Assembly (NCBI GenBank): GCA_030180135.1
Contig: CM058230.1
Span: 25,442,067 to 25,506,066 of the forward strand
Length of the DNA: 64,000 nt
Direction of reading: 5' to 3'
Source: Orychophragmus violaceus
Taxonomy: Eukaryota; Streptophyta; Magnoliopsida; Brassicales; Brassicaceae
The notes below the pieces were generated by a model. The model ran no database searches, was not told the origin of the DNA, and worked only from the letters and a program-made list of their open reading frames with translations. Position 1 is the first letter of the stretch. Each line of letters opens with the position of its first letter. The position numbers were made by a program, and so were the translations under genes. Shown here piece after piece: positions 24,708 to 36,437 of the stretch.

Positions 24708-24724
24708 TTTAAGATTTGATGTAA

Positions 24725-26105
24725 TATGTACAATGGTTTCAACACTCAACACCCTCCACATCATCTTCTCTTTCTTCCACATCACTTTCTCTTTCATCCA
24801 CATCATAATTCAACACCTATTCTACTTTTCCCTTCTACAATGGTTTGTTTAAAAATTTCAACACCCTACCCCACTAAAAAATAAAATAGATACTAAAAAA
24901 ATATTATACATATAATTAATAAATAAAAATTACATAACAGTGATATTGATTTCTGTGAACGTATAAATAGAATATATGAACGTTCGTGTGATATATCAAC
25001 GTATAAACAAAATATATGAACGTATATAATTTTTTAAGTCACACAATAAAACTTTAAATATTTTTATTTATTTTAAAAATTTGAAACACACATGAGTCCG
25101 GAACACTTTCATTACCCGCATGAGTGACATGATTATAAGGTGGTTGAGATGAATATGACATCGCCGAACTGTAATATGGATGATAGTTTGGAATAGCTGA
25201 CGGCATGAAAAAACTTGGTGAGAAACCATAATTTGGCATATTTCGGGGTTGGTTGGAAGACTGATTTTGAAATAGATAATTGTTGGGATTTAGGTAGTTG
25301 AAAGGGTGATTAGAAGAATTTTGGGTGTCGGAAGGGTTATTGTTTGGATCCATTTTCTCAAAGAAGACAAGAAATGATAGAAACAAGAGTTTATGAGAGG
25401 ATAAAAAAATTGTTTAGAAGATGAGTTTTTTATGTGTTCAAATGTAATGAAACAAATCTCTATTTATAGAGTGAAAATAATGAATTTAGTATAATTCTTT
25501 TTTTTAATATATCATTTTATATACAATAATTGTCTTCAATAATGTAGATGTAAAATATATATTAACCTCATCCTCTTCAATTGACGTTCAAGTTGTTATA
25601 TTATTTCCAACGAAAGTTTTTGTTTTTTTAATGGTATCAAGTAATATATGGTTTATATGAACGTATATATGTTATATTTGAACGTATATATGATATCAAT
25701 GAACGTACACAGACAACGAAGAGTTTTGTGTTGGAATATTATTTCAAAATAGACGAATTTTTTGTATGTGTCCAAATTAAATGAACCAAGTCTCTATTTG
25801 TAGAGCATAAAAAATAATGAATTTTGATATAATTATTTTGTTTAAAAAATATAATTTCGTATACAATAATTACATTAAACTAATTTAGATGTAAAAGAAT
25901 AAATCTCTCTCACCTCTATTCTCTCTCCAACTCATATCCATCCAGAAGCTGCCATGTGTCTAACTATGTCCCACAATGTTCAGAATTCAACTAGTTGAGA
26001 GATTTCAACACAGTTTAATACACGTAGGATGACAACATTTTTTCAACACCCCATTGGAAGCATTAAACTGTTGAATTAAAAATTCAACACCCCCATTGCA
26101 TATGG
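24725..26105 (-). mobile_element. Probable Harbinger-like non-autonomous remnant
   Basis: Both ends carry CAATGG-type and TTCAACAC-type sequence in inverted relation (about 24730-24755 and 26075-26105), and the interior holds the start of an ORF resembling the N-terminus of plant Harbinger-associated Myb/SANT (ALP2/NAM-associated-like) proteins. The rest is AT-rich, with repeated GAACGTATAT motifs at 24955-25030 and 25655-25710. Ends and class are uncertain. Confidence 0.45.
25054..25353 (-). pseudogene. Truncated N-terminus of Harbinger-type Myb/SANT-like ORF
   Basis: From ATG at 25353 the protein is Asn/Pro/Ser/Tyr-rich (MDPNNNPSDTQNSSNHPF, then NYHPYYSSAMSYSSQPP), the low-complexity N-terminus typical of this family in Brassicaceae. 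It stops after about 100 residues with no DNA-binding domain following. The family assignment rests on composition and is tentative. Confidence 0.4.
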
Positions 26106-27034
26106 TCTAAGTGGTGATTAATAAATGAGGTGGCTTAATACTACTATTATTGGTTGATTACTTTTGGTGATGTGGAGGCATGGAGAAGCCTCAAATTCTT
26201 TCCTTTTTATAAAGGAAATGATTAAAAATAGAGTGAATTGACCATATAATCATAAAAGAGGTTGAAATTATTTGGTTAGTCATTGGTTTCTGAAAACCAA
26301 AATCGGCGAGTGAGAATGACCTTTCTACCCCTGAAAATTTTACTGCCTAAATGAAAATTCAACTTGTTTCTCTGACCGTGATGTGACCCCCTACGATATG
26401 TTTAGATACTAATGTATTTATCTAGACGATTTCCTACCACATGTTCAGAATTCCCGCCCACAAATAATAAATGATCAAAATCTCCAAGATTTTCTTGCAA
26501 TTCTTTACAATAGCTATATGTATAGTCGAGCCAAGAGGTGATATCGCGATGTCTATATAACCATGTGTATTCATCTTCTTTAGAGCAACCATAAGTTATT
26601 ACCCAGAAAAGTAAAAGGGTAGCCGAATCAGCAAAACAAAAAGGGGAAAATCCGAAAAAGTCAGTGGTTTGTCGCTTACCTGGTGGTAGCGTTATCGCTT
26701 ACCTGGATTTGTAGTAAGTTTCATGATTCCTCCTAACTTTTTTAAGTTCTCATGAAATGGTCCCCATGTGTTCGACTTTATTCTTGGGACTAACTTTAAT
26801 GAACTCCAACCTTCCGACATATTAAATTTGTTGACTAGTTGACCAACAATCTACTTGTTTAAACCGAATAACTGAAAACGGAAAAAACACTTATAAAACT
26901 GACTGAAAACTGTGTATATTACCTGAGACAAAAATAGTTAGCGTATGAAAACAATATCATAAGTACATTTTCACCTGGTGTATGAAATCTACTCTTTTTA
27001 CTACTTATATGTGAAATCGACGATTTATTTGCAG
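26106..27034. other. Non-coding stretch, possible MULE terminal region
   Basis: AT-rich, no gene. The segment about 26230-26400 (GAGTGAATTGACCATATAAT and following) resembles long MULE terminal repeats, but I found no matching opposite end in the window. Confidence 0.35.
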
Positions 27035-28143
27035 GTTTAATCTAATGATGGGACGTTTGGTTAGGCTATTAAGAGGCGAATGGGAGAGATCTATGTCAGG
27101 GGAATGGGATTTCAAAATATATACATCAGAGCGTAGTTATGGGATTATGGTGCAAGAAGGCGAGAAGTACAGAGCCCTCCTTGATATGATTATCACAAGA
27201 TACCAAATCGAGGACCATGTACTTTTAACTTACTAGTTTCCACAGTACATGTTGGAGCCAGAAGGTAAGAAAACACTGTCTCTTGACATTAACAAGAAGC
27301 TGATGTGGAGTTGTTTATGGCAGTCCGGGTTGATCACATCGAGTTGCCTCTATGTGTGACGGTGGGTACACCAGAAATAGAAAGGTATCGCTTCCATCGT
27401 CGCTCTGCTTTCGACATAGGTGGGACACCACACGTTTTTGGTGAAGCAAGCTTGTCCCTAGGTGTCCCTCGAGAAGGTGATGCAGGGAAAGATGGCATAA
27501 TAGACGCTGCAGCATATTACTAGAATTCCATGCTTGCCACATGGACCGTCCCTTTGTCCCTGTCAACGCTAGACGATATCATGACCACACAACATACACT
27601 TCATCCAGATGACGTGGAGGAGAGAACATGACCAATGAACCAAGATATCGACCCTCTCGACGAAGACCGTTCATCAACATGCTCTTCTGATGGACCAGCC
27701 GTAGGATCTCCATTCACACCTGAAAGATGTGGATCGTCTATTCAGAAATGGGTAGAAGATGATTCACTTTTGGGGACTACTAAAGCCAACCTCAGCTTGA
27801 GCACTACTAACTTGGGTATATGTGAACATACATTTGATGTTAGAGTGATAACTTTGTTTGTTTCTTGACTAATATAATGTTTTTCAGCTAATCCAACAGG
27901 ATGGAACAACCCGGATGTCAATGCAATATGGTAAGTTGTATGCTATTAGTTGAAATACTATGTATACTTTTTATGTTAACGTGTAAAAATTTAAATGCAG
28001 AGCTGGACGCCCAGCTTTAACACCTTACGACAAAGGGAAATGTATTTTGACAAGTGGCAGTATGTCTGGAGATTCATCCACCCAGCTAACACTGGGAAGG
28101 AATGTGCCGAGCAAAAGTGATATTGGTTTGGACTTTTCACTTT
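27035..28143 (+). pseudogene. MULE-like (PB1-like N-terminus) decayed gene, 5' part
   Basis: Opens with MMGRLVRLLRGEWERS at 27044 after an intron-like acceptor near 27034. An in-frame TAG at 27234 follows LLTY, where the same frame goes on FPQYMLEPEGKK; a frameshift near 27300 then leads to ELFMAVRVDHIELPLCVTVG. Exons with GT-AG borders continue at 27635 to about 27811, 27887-27931 and 28001 on. The last exon runs into the copia B insertion at 28144. The N-terminal pattern resembles PB1-like domains of plant MULE proteins, but the assignment is tentative. No MULE catalytic domain is present here. Confidence 0.45.
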
Positions 28144-28148
28144 ACAGC
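28144..28148. repeat. Copia B target duplication, left copy (ACAGC)
   Basis: ACAGC here and at 35314-35318 flank the element. Deleting the element and one copy rejoins an open exon (LDFSLYS then MLHKGD). Confidence 0.88.
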
Positions 28149-28846
28149 TGTTGGGATCCCTAGGATCAAGGGTCTAGGTGATATTGAATTTAAGAACTGA
28201 CCTCGTGTCTACCTGGAGATTGGCCGCGGAATAGAGTCAGATAAAGGAGATCGAGAACGCCTCAGATGCTGCGCCTCTACTTCAGTCCACACGCACACAA
28301 GCTGGAATCCGCCGGGATGCTAGTGCCGGGAATCGGATCTCCTGGGATGCTGTGAGTTTCTGTGTTTCTGACTTCTCTCTAAGAAGCAACACTGACGGCC
28401 GGTGTCCAGGTCGATCATATAAGACTTTATATATAGACCTGGGATGACTGAAAACGACCGTCGGATCAAACCCGACTCGTTTAAGTCATTTGACGTTTCG
28501 AGGCCCAATGTGCATCGATTGACACACTTACTGTATCGATCGACACACCCATTCGAAAACCTGCATCGATCGACACACTCATTGCATCGATCGACACACC
28601 TCTTCAAAACTCAACTCAATGTGTATCCAATACACATTGATCGGATCATATGCCAATGATCAATCCCATACAAAGTGTATCCAGCTTGCTTAGGTGTGTG
28701 ACCCTGTAGGTTCACACGATACTAGAAATGAGTTACATCTCATTTATCATAAGCGGTTTCTAGCAAAACATTATGACTACCCAATGTCACATGAATTGTC
28801 CGATCTCGACAATACAACTATCTTTGGAGTAAGTACAATCCCAACA
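28149..28846 (-). repeat. Copia B 3' LTR (698 bp)
   Basis: Differs from the right LTR by scattered substitutions and by lack of 18 bp just before the CCCAACA end (right copy has them after AGTACAAT). Contains four CGATCG-type sites at 28511, 28532, 28562 and 28583, the first now mutated (CGATTG). Confidence 0.92.
28511..28637. repeat. Two paired CGATCG modules plus 19-bp inverted repeat in copia B 3' LTR
   Basis: Sites begin at 28511/28532 and 28562/28583, each pair exactly 21 bp apart, of the type TGCATCGATCGACACA. At 28619-28637 lies ATGTGTAT-CCA-ATACACAT, a perfect 8-bp inverted repeat with a 3-bp centre. Confidence 0.9.
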
Positions 28847-30202
28847 ATCTCCCACTTGTACTGGAATCATCTATTCCCATAATCCCTTTGTCGCTATATC
28901 TCGATATGGCATAAGGCAAGAAACTGTGTCATCCTTATTATAGCCAACATCATGTTCATCGAACTCCTGATCTATACTGATAAAACAAACGACTGACTAT
29001 CACCTCGTTTGAGCACGGCCATGCATTTTCTCAGTATCAAATCTTCAATGGGCCCTGAGATATTTATCTCCTGTTATACAGGAGGGACAAATCCCTTCTT
29101 GTTCCATCCCTGTTTCTACACACACTTCATGATACGCCTAAGAAATGCCGTTATAGCCACCAGTTATGGAACGACGTTTGACAAGGTCAAAGCGCACCAA
29201 TTCATATGCTAGAAAGCATGATGAACTCAGGTCTAGGGACTATAATCTATAGTCGTAATGAGAACCTCCCATGACACTGATATAACTATCCTGTGGAGTT
29301 CTCATTAGAGGGTCATGTCCGATCATATGTTCACCAACATATATCTATGTGATTGACTGCGATAATCATATCATTGACTCCATGAAACTTAGTCCAACAG
29401 TCACCTCACATGCTAGTCTTGCACGGTTGTTAGTGTCCCATTTTAACAACCTCGACTAGGGACAATCATAATTTTAAGTCATCTTTCACTTATAGGGTTT
29501 CATGATCAAGTCCTCAACTTGATGACCTATAAAATGAACATAAAATACTTGGGACCATTATTCAATTATCCAATAATCAAATAATGTTGATGTCAGTTTT
29601 TCATAAACATGACCATATCATGTTTATCTAAACATCATAACTAACATAACTCCCACTAGAATCAAGACCACATCTTCAAATATCTAGTACCTACAGCAAC
29701 AGTATGAAACTCATGCTTAGGTTGTGAGAGATGCTGCGGTGTTCTTGCTTGGAACCATTCCAACAAACCACACCGCTATTCTTTAATAAGCACTATTCTA
29801 CGGTCCACTGCTTGGAAACCTTTCAACAGATAGCGCCGCTACACAGAAAAAGACATAACCAGGTGGGAACCGGGAATCAGCTTTGTCCGTCTAATTACTC
29901 ATAACAGATTCGTCATTTTTCTCAGTTGAACAAGAACTATCCTTAGTGTTTCTCAAACACTTGGGGATATTCCTTACAACTGTCCAGTGACTTTTACCGG
30001 AACATATTGGTATCTTCTCGTCATGCTTTATGCGTCAGCTGCATCTAGACGAGTGCAAAATATGGCATTCATGATGGATTCTATTGCATAAGCAAAAGGA
30101 ATCACACTCATAGATAGTAGCTCAGCCAGTGTCCAAGACACTTCATCTTGCTAAGATCGATACTAGCTCAGCCAGTGTCAGAGACACTCCATCTTGCTAA
30201 GA
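28847..30202 (-). other. Copia B 3' non-coding region
   Basis: No credible ORF on the element strand. Abuts the LTR with purine-rich AAGTGGGAGAT (minus strand, about 28848-28858), the probable polypurine tract. A segment with CAGCCAGTGTC is duplicated at about 30121-30205. Confidence 0.6.
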
Positions 30203-31945
30203 TTATTGCCATAAGACCTTTGGTGTGAAGCCATTCTTGGAATCAAGCACCTTTGAACTGTCCAGTACCTTATCAACATAAGGATTCTGACACGATCTAA
30301 TTAGCCTTTCCAATCCATTTAAATGGATCCTTATTCCAAGAACTTTCGCGGCTTCTCCCATGTCCATCGTTAAATTTGACTTCCGACCCAAATCTTCACA
30401 AGATTTTAGCGTCGGAACGTCGTTTATGAGATTAAGTATGTCATAAACATACGGTTTGAGAATTGCAACTACGCTCCCATTAGTTTACTTGTAAACGCAC
30501 GGTTTCTATACGTTCCTGATCAAGTCAAAACCTTTGACCGTTTTAACAGAACATAGATTCCAACTCCAAGGTGTTTGCTTCAATCCAGAAATGGATCGGT
30601 GAAACTAACATACATTCCTAGTTAATTTTCGGAGTTGGGGCTCACCTTCGCTTCTTTGAATTTCGCAGGCTCGTCACTTTTCAATGATCAACATATCACA
30701 TCAATCGGTCATGAGGAATCACCCTCGGTTTAGTGACAAATCCATTAGGATCAGCGAACTTCAGGCTCCAGAGGTGTAGATCCTACAGAACTCTGTAGAT
30801 CCGACCGCTGCTCTCCCTCAACAGGTTAAACAGCCTCTTGTGTTTCTCGAATTTCTTCGAGCTGTACTTTTACTCCCACTGTTCTTCTTGGAAAAACAGA
30901 GTTCCGAACAACAAAACTTTGTTCTCGGATTGGTTGCAAAAGTACTAAGCCTCGGTTTCCCTAGGACAACCAGCGACGCAGCCCTTATCAGATTTGGGTT
31001 CAAGTTTGTTTGTTGACAACTGCCTTACACAAACCTTGCAATCCCAATTAATCAGAAAAACATACTTGGAAATCACCCAGTCCACATCCAATGTGGTGTC
31101 TTTCAACTGATTCTGATAGAAAACTAATTTGCGTAAACATATTCATTTTAGAGCGTATTTTAAAAGGATAATGGAAGATTCCTGTGACTCATCATTAATC
31201 GGAGCATATCTAATAAGTTCCGATTCGTTTTCTCAGAAACACCATTTAGGTTTTCCGGGAGAAAAGAGCTGTGATATGACTTCACACTCACTTAGATGAT
31301 CACCCAATTCTTAACGCAAGTATTTTCCTCCGCGATCTAATCGAGGATCTCAATACTTCTATCAAATCAGTTCTATACTTCATTTTGGAACTCCTCAAAG
31401 GATTCCTATTCGTGTCTCATCAAAAGAACACAGACATACTTATTGATGCCATCAATAAGGTAATGAAGTACTGAAGATTTCCTTTGGCATTAATGCTCAT
31501 CGGGCCACATACATCAGTACGTGTAAGGCCCAATAAGCCTCGGGCCCTTTTCTTTAGCTCTGCTAAAGAAGCCTTAGTCATTTGGCCCAGCAGGCAGAAT
31601 TCATATCTCAAATGATTCATAATCAAATGAGCCTAAAGCCCATAACAATGGAACTTCTGAATCCTCTTCACTCTATGTGGTCAAAACGACTATGCTAAGG
31701 AAAAATCGAGTTCAAGTCATCAGACTTAAACCGTTTGGTATTTATGTTATATGTACAAGCGTACATTGGTTTAAGATATAAAGCCCATTATCAAAAGGGG
31801 TGCTACCATATATTATTTCATTAAGATCAAAAGAACAAAACTTGTCTTTTATCAGAATGAAAAACATCCAAATTCTTACAAGAAAATGAAAGACATCTCC
31901 GCTTAAAGCAGGTACATAGTAGCAATTACTTAATTCAAAAACCAA
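30203..31945 (-). pseudogene. Copia B integrase and reverse-transcriptase remnants
   Basis: 31626-31420 retains an integrase piece (TDVCGPMSINAKGNLQYF, the first catalytic Asp region). 31945-31742 resembles the region before integrase. 30391-30203 is the RT C-terminal segment (AAKVLGIRIHLNG, YVDKVL). Between them are stops and shifts, and no YVDD box survives in frame. Confidence 0.7.
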
Positions 31946-32043
31946 GATTGAAAGGCTCCTACAAGTGGAGAATCTCTACGGCTCATGTAGCAACCATTGC
32001 TCCATACCAGACACGCAGTTCCACTTGTCCTTTCCTCAACGTT

Positions 32044-32958
32044 CTACTGTTGCTTAGGCCCTGCATATTTCCAAAATATCAGTACCACAACTAGTATCCA
32101 ATATATACGTAGAACTTGAAGTAATAACACAATACCTGAAGGATAAGTACCATACATCTCCTTCATCTCTTGTGAATCTTCCAAGAATTTGATGCAATCT
32201 CTCTTCCAATGCCCTAACTCATCACAGTAGAAGCACTTTCTAACACCAGATGGGCCGGACTTGGGCTTATATGATGACACAGGCTTATCCTGATTCCAAA
32301 TCTGGACGGCCCTGCCTCTACCCTTGTCAACACAAGATTTCTCAAATCTTTTACCCCTTTTGATGTCTTGCTCTGCTGTTTTGAGCATGCCATGCAGCTC
32401 AGTCAACGTCTTCGTCAAGTCATTCTTGATATAGCTTTTGCCAAACTTATCATAACTAGACGGCAGTGACTGCATAATGATGTCAGTAGCCAACTCTAAG
32501 CTGACAGGACAATCCAGTTTCCCCAGGTTATCAATGTAACCCATCATTTTAATGACATGAGGACTCACTGGAGCATCCTCTGGTAGCTTGCACCCAGTGA
32601 GAGACTTCACCACCTGGAATCTCTCAACTCGTGACAGATCCTGAAACTTTAGTTTCAGGCTGGTGATCATCTCTATTGGCGACTCCATGTTCTCGTATTG
32701 ACTCTTCAAGTCCGAGTTCATGGTAGCCAACATCAGACCACGCACATCTACCACATCAATATAATGCTTATTCCAAGCATCATATACTGCATTCGAGCGA
32801 TTGGTCCCAAGCCTTTCTGGAAGAGCTTTCTCAAGGACATAGTCCTTGCTCTCCTGCTTGAGGATTAATCTCAAATTGCGATACCAATCCAGGAAATTTG
32901 ATCCATTTAACTTGTCCTTCTCAAGGACGGATCGTAACGAGAAAGTAGTTTTAGACAT
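32044..32958 (-). pseudogene. Copia B gag (UBN2 type, CCHC knuckle)
   Basis: Start chosen at ATG 32958 (MSKTTFSLRSVLEKDKLNGS) because the same start is used in copia C; an in-frame upstream extension to 33045 looks like leader. UBN2-type gag body, then CFYCDELGHWKRDC (CCHC) near 32235. The frame is open for about 305 codons and then ends in a non-homologous tail, so Gag may still be made but pol is lost. Confidence 0.8.
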
Positions 32959-33045
32959 AGGATGAAATTTAATAAAGAAAATTTTAGTTATGAAGTTCAG
33001 GAAATGAGAAATCTTATCTAATAAGAAAACTCGCATTATATTCAA

Positions 33046-34584
33046 ACAATGTTTCCTCTATGAATATAATGATCCAAGATCCATACTTCACCAAAATCTG
33101 AGTGGACGACTCGCCATCACCCAAACTTTAGTTATCTAGGTAAGCAAATCATTGCTAATTGTACCTAGTACAACTCTTGGTCGCAGATAAGACAATCCAT
33201 GTCTCATCCACTCTGATGTCTCTGGGCCCAGAACTTCTGATAGCCCAGTCAAGTTAAACCAATCTCTTCAGTCTTGTGATCATTGACAGTCGCACTGCAA
33301 GTCTATCAATGATCACCTACCTTACTCATGTAATTGTGGATACCAAGGACTCCAAGACTATCCAACAACGAAACGAGTCTTGACAGTAGACAAGATCGGG
33401 CAAGACATCAAGGTCACTTGATATTTAGTTGAGGAAACGGAACTTTAAAAGGTTAGCAAATCAATCTCTTAGGTCATGTAATTGTTGATGTCAAGCACTG
33501 CAAGACCATCAACGCGATTACCTGCCTTACTCATGTAATTGTGGACACCAAGCTCTTGGCAAGAGTATCACAACAACGAAATGAATCTTGACAGTTGACC
33601 ATATTGAATACTAATCTTTGATCTAATACACATCCAATGTGCATTCGATAGTTTTAGAACACGTTTAACTTTTAATTTTAATTAAGTTTTAATTGTTCTA
33701 ATTCAAGTGGGTTAGGTCATTTGGTTCGGTTTCTTAATCACTTGGTTCAAAACCAAGCGATTACGGTTTGCATCCAACCTTAACAAAACCGATAACCGGT
33801 CAATCCAATTGAGCCGGTAAATGACCAAATGAACCGGTTTTAGACCAATTTAGATACCGGTCAAATCCAAATCAACCGGTCCATCCAATTGAACTGATCT
33901 TAACCAATCAAATCGGTTTATACCAATCGAGATAACCAATTCAATCCAATTGAATCAATTCATCCAATTTAAACTGATCTGATCTACCTTAACCAAGCAT
34001 GATAACCAATTCAATCCAATTGAACCGATTAACCAATCGCAAGGTCTGTGTCGACCGACACTAAACCTGTGTCGATCGATACAGTAAGGTATTATGGAAC
34101 TTTTAATCGAATTAAACCGACATAACCATGCGAGATAACCGGTTCAATCCAATTGAACCGATCTATCCTTTCGCACAGCCTGTGTCGATCGATGCACCCA
34201 GTGTGTCGATCGCCATAGTGCGATTTCTAAATCAAAACCCAAATTTTCAATAGGCGAATTCGCGGTGCATCGAACGACACAAACTTGTGTCGATCGACAC
34301 TATGCGAAAACACAAGTTCTTTTGCATTTCGCGGTGCATCGACCGACACACCCAGTGCATCGATCGATGCTGTGCGAAAACCCTAAAATAATTTTGCCGT
34401 TTTCGCGGTGTGTCGACCGACACAAACTTGTGTCGATCGACACAGTGCGAAAACACAGTTCTTCATTTTCGATACTTACAAATCCGAGATTCTTTTATCA
34501 AAAAGAAAACTAATTAACATCAATTCAATCAAATACTACATTAATCGAATTCCATGCTACAGATTCAATAGATTAAACCCTATG
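33046..34584 (-). promoter_or_regulatory. Copia B long leader with hairpin repeats and module cluster
   Basis: Between the primer site and gag. 33720-34165 is a degenerate repeat of a segment containing TTCAAT-CCA-ATTGAA inverted repeats. 34047-34450 holds five paired CGATCG modules. No coding frame other than translations of the modules. Confidence 0.7.
34047..34450. repeat. Cluster of five paired CGATCG modules (copia B leader)
   Basis: Site starts: 34047/34068, 34181/34202, 34266/34286, 34335/34356, 34409/34429 (20-21 bp apart). The last four are framed by TCGC and GCGA at 34171-34223, 34260-34307, 34329-34377 and 34403-34450, i.e. 48-53 bp units. Arms mix GTGT and GCAT types. Confidence 0.92.
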
Positions 34585-34596
34585 GCTCTGATACCA
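34585..34596 (-). promoter_or_regulatory. Copia B primer-binding site
   Basis: Minus strand TGGTATCAGAGC, initiator-Met tRNA complement, one base from the 5' LTR. Confidence 0.93.
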
Positions 34597-34597
34597 C

Positions 34598-35313
34598 TGT
34601 TGGGATCCCTAGGATCAAGGGTCTAGGTGATATTGAATCTAAGAACTGACCTCGTGTCTACCTGGAGATTGGCAGCGGAATAGAGTCAGATAAAGGAGAT
34701 CGAGAACGCCTCAGATGCTGCGCCTCTACTTCAGTCCACACGCACACAAGCTGGAATCCGCCGGGATGCTAGTGCCGGGAATCAGATCTCCTGGGATGCT
34801 GTGAGTTTCTGTGTTTCTGACTTCTCTCTAAGAAGCAACACTGACGGCCGGTGTCCAGGTCAATCATATAAGAATTTATATATCGACCTGGGATGACTGA
34901 AAACGACCGTCGGATCAAACCCAACTCGTTTAAGTCATTTGACGTTTCGAGGCCCAATGTGCATCGATCGACACACTTACTGTATCGATCGACACACCCA
35001 TTCGAAAACCTGCATCGATCGACACACTCATTGCATCGATCGACACACCTCTTCAAAACTCAACTCAATGTGTATCCAATACACATTGATCGGATCATAT
35101 GCCAATGATCAATCCCATACAAAGTGTATCCAACTTGCTTAGGTGTGTGACCCCGTAGGTTCACACGATACTAGAAATGAGTTACATCTCATTTATCATA
35201 AGCGGTTTCTAGCAAAACATTATGACTACCCAGTATCACATGAATTGTACGATCTCGACAATACAACTATCTTTAGAGTAAGTACAATGTGATTTCAGGA
35301 CACAATCCCAACA
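34598..35313 (-). repeat. Copia B 5' LTR (716 bp)
   Basis: Carries the same four-site cluster (34960, 34981, 35011, 35032, all in 21-bp pairs and all with intact CGATCG) and inverted repeat ATGTGTAT-CCA-ATACACAT at 35068-35086. Retains the 18 bp missing from the other LTR. Confidence 0.93.
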
Positions 35314-35318
35314 ACAGC
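35314..35318. repeat. Copia B target duplication, right copy (ACAGC)
   Basis: Matches 28144-28148. Confidence 0.88.
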
Positions 35319-36437
35319 ATGTTACACAAAGGCGATTAACGCGATACGTAACAAGAATATTTGGGGGAAAAATTGCCTTGACTTCCATTACACTGTTTGT
35401 TAATATTTTGGTATATAGGGGTCGAGTCAGCCGGTTTCATCCCATCCAGCGTAGAGGCTATGGAAGAGATTTTTACAACGCAAGAGATGGACTTGTTTAT
35501 GGATGCAGGGGTTCAAATGCTAAGGAACGTTGTCCCTAATAAAAATATTGTAGGAACGAACTCACCATCAACCGATGTTGAAAATCAGATCCCCATGCCA
35601 GTTGGTGGGGTTATCAGACTTGCAGATGCATCGGAAACTGATATGATGGACACCATTGGGCAGGCAGAGACATCTCAGGGAGGCTGTGGAACAGTGTTAA
35701 ATAAAGGTAAAGTACATAAATAATTTGGATTTTGTTTGAAAAGAAGAGGAATATCATAGCTCAGTTTTTATCTTTTTATTGTATGTTAACACGATTGCAG
35801 ATGCTGAGTGGGGTGAAAATAAAATAAGGTAAATGAATATGAGGCTATCATATTTGGAAAACAAATGATACCTATAAGATGAGGATAAGTAACAAGTGTT
35901 TAATATTAGCAGGCATGAATATTGTATTGGAAACATCTCAAATGACTTAACACTAGTGGGAAAGTGTGACAAGCCAGTTCGAAAAAACCTGACTGAGACC
36001 TTTAACACAGTTGATGACATATTCGAAGAGAGAGGTATTGTAATAGTTAACGGGCTAATAATACGAGTAGAGCGGTAATATGAATAATAATGGTTTGTTT
36101 GTGAACTTTGCAGAACTCGAAACTTGGTTTTATTCAAGCTCCCTTGATTGTGTTAGAGGAGCTCTTCACGGCTGATCAAATTGCTATTCTTAAGAAAAAA
36201 ACTGATGATGTTGTTGGTATGTTAAGAACCACCCGAAGGAGGAACCTAGAGCGGAGCCAAGTGACTACTGAACCCCCAAAGGCAGGGTCTGCTGATCATA
36301 ATGTAGAGGACATAAGTAGCATGGGGACAGATGATAGTGAAGGTAATATTGCATCGTAGTGGTAACTCGTTTAGGGGTTTATAATTATTAAGATAGTATC
36401 TAACTCTAATGTTATATGTTTTAGGGATGACCGAGAT
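35319..36437 (+). pseudogene. MULE-like decayed gene, 3' part, truncated by Athila element A
   Basis: Exon-like pieces with AG/GT borders follow: 35420 to about 35704 (GVESAGFIPSSVEAMEEIFT...), a short exon at 35800-35827, about 35911-36032, about 36113-36342 (LIVLEELFTADQIAILKKKT) and one starting at 36424 that is cut at 36437 by the next retrotransposon. EEIFTTQEMDLFMDAG and EELFTADQIAILKKKTDD look like two related segments. I do not recognise the C-terminal family. The remainder of the gene should lie beyond the Athila array, outside this window. Confidence 0.45.

Larger units (their letters stand above)
28149..35313 (-). mobile_element. Copia B: decayed Ty1/copia element, 7165 bp
   Basis: LTRs TGTTGGGATC...CCCAACA of 698 and 716 bp, 5-bp duplication ACAGC, Met-tRNA primer site next to the right (5') LTR, minus-strand coding. 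Gag is the only long ORF; integrase and RT are fragments and RNase H is not seen. A long leader (about 1.5 kb) and a 1.3-kb 3' non-coding part flank the coding remnants. It is inserted within an exon of the MULE-like gene. Confidence 0.93.

Noticed and set aside
34247..34626. Short ORFs on both strands rich in Asp-Arg-His / Arg-Ser-Thr (CVDRH, HRSTH)
   Set aside because: They are translations of the CGATCG modules in several frames, which read open because the motif has no stop; no sign of protein selection.
26230..36437. Complete MULE transposon
   Set aside because: No matching terminal repeats or catalytic domain could be found, so only a MULE-like gene fragment is claimed.
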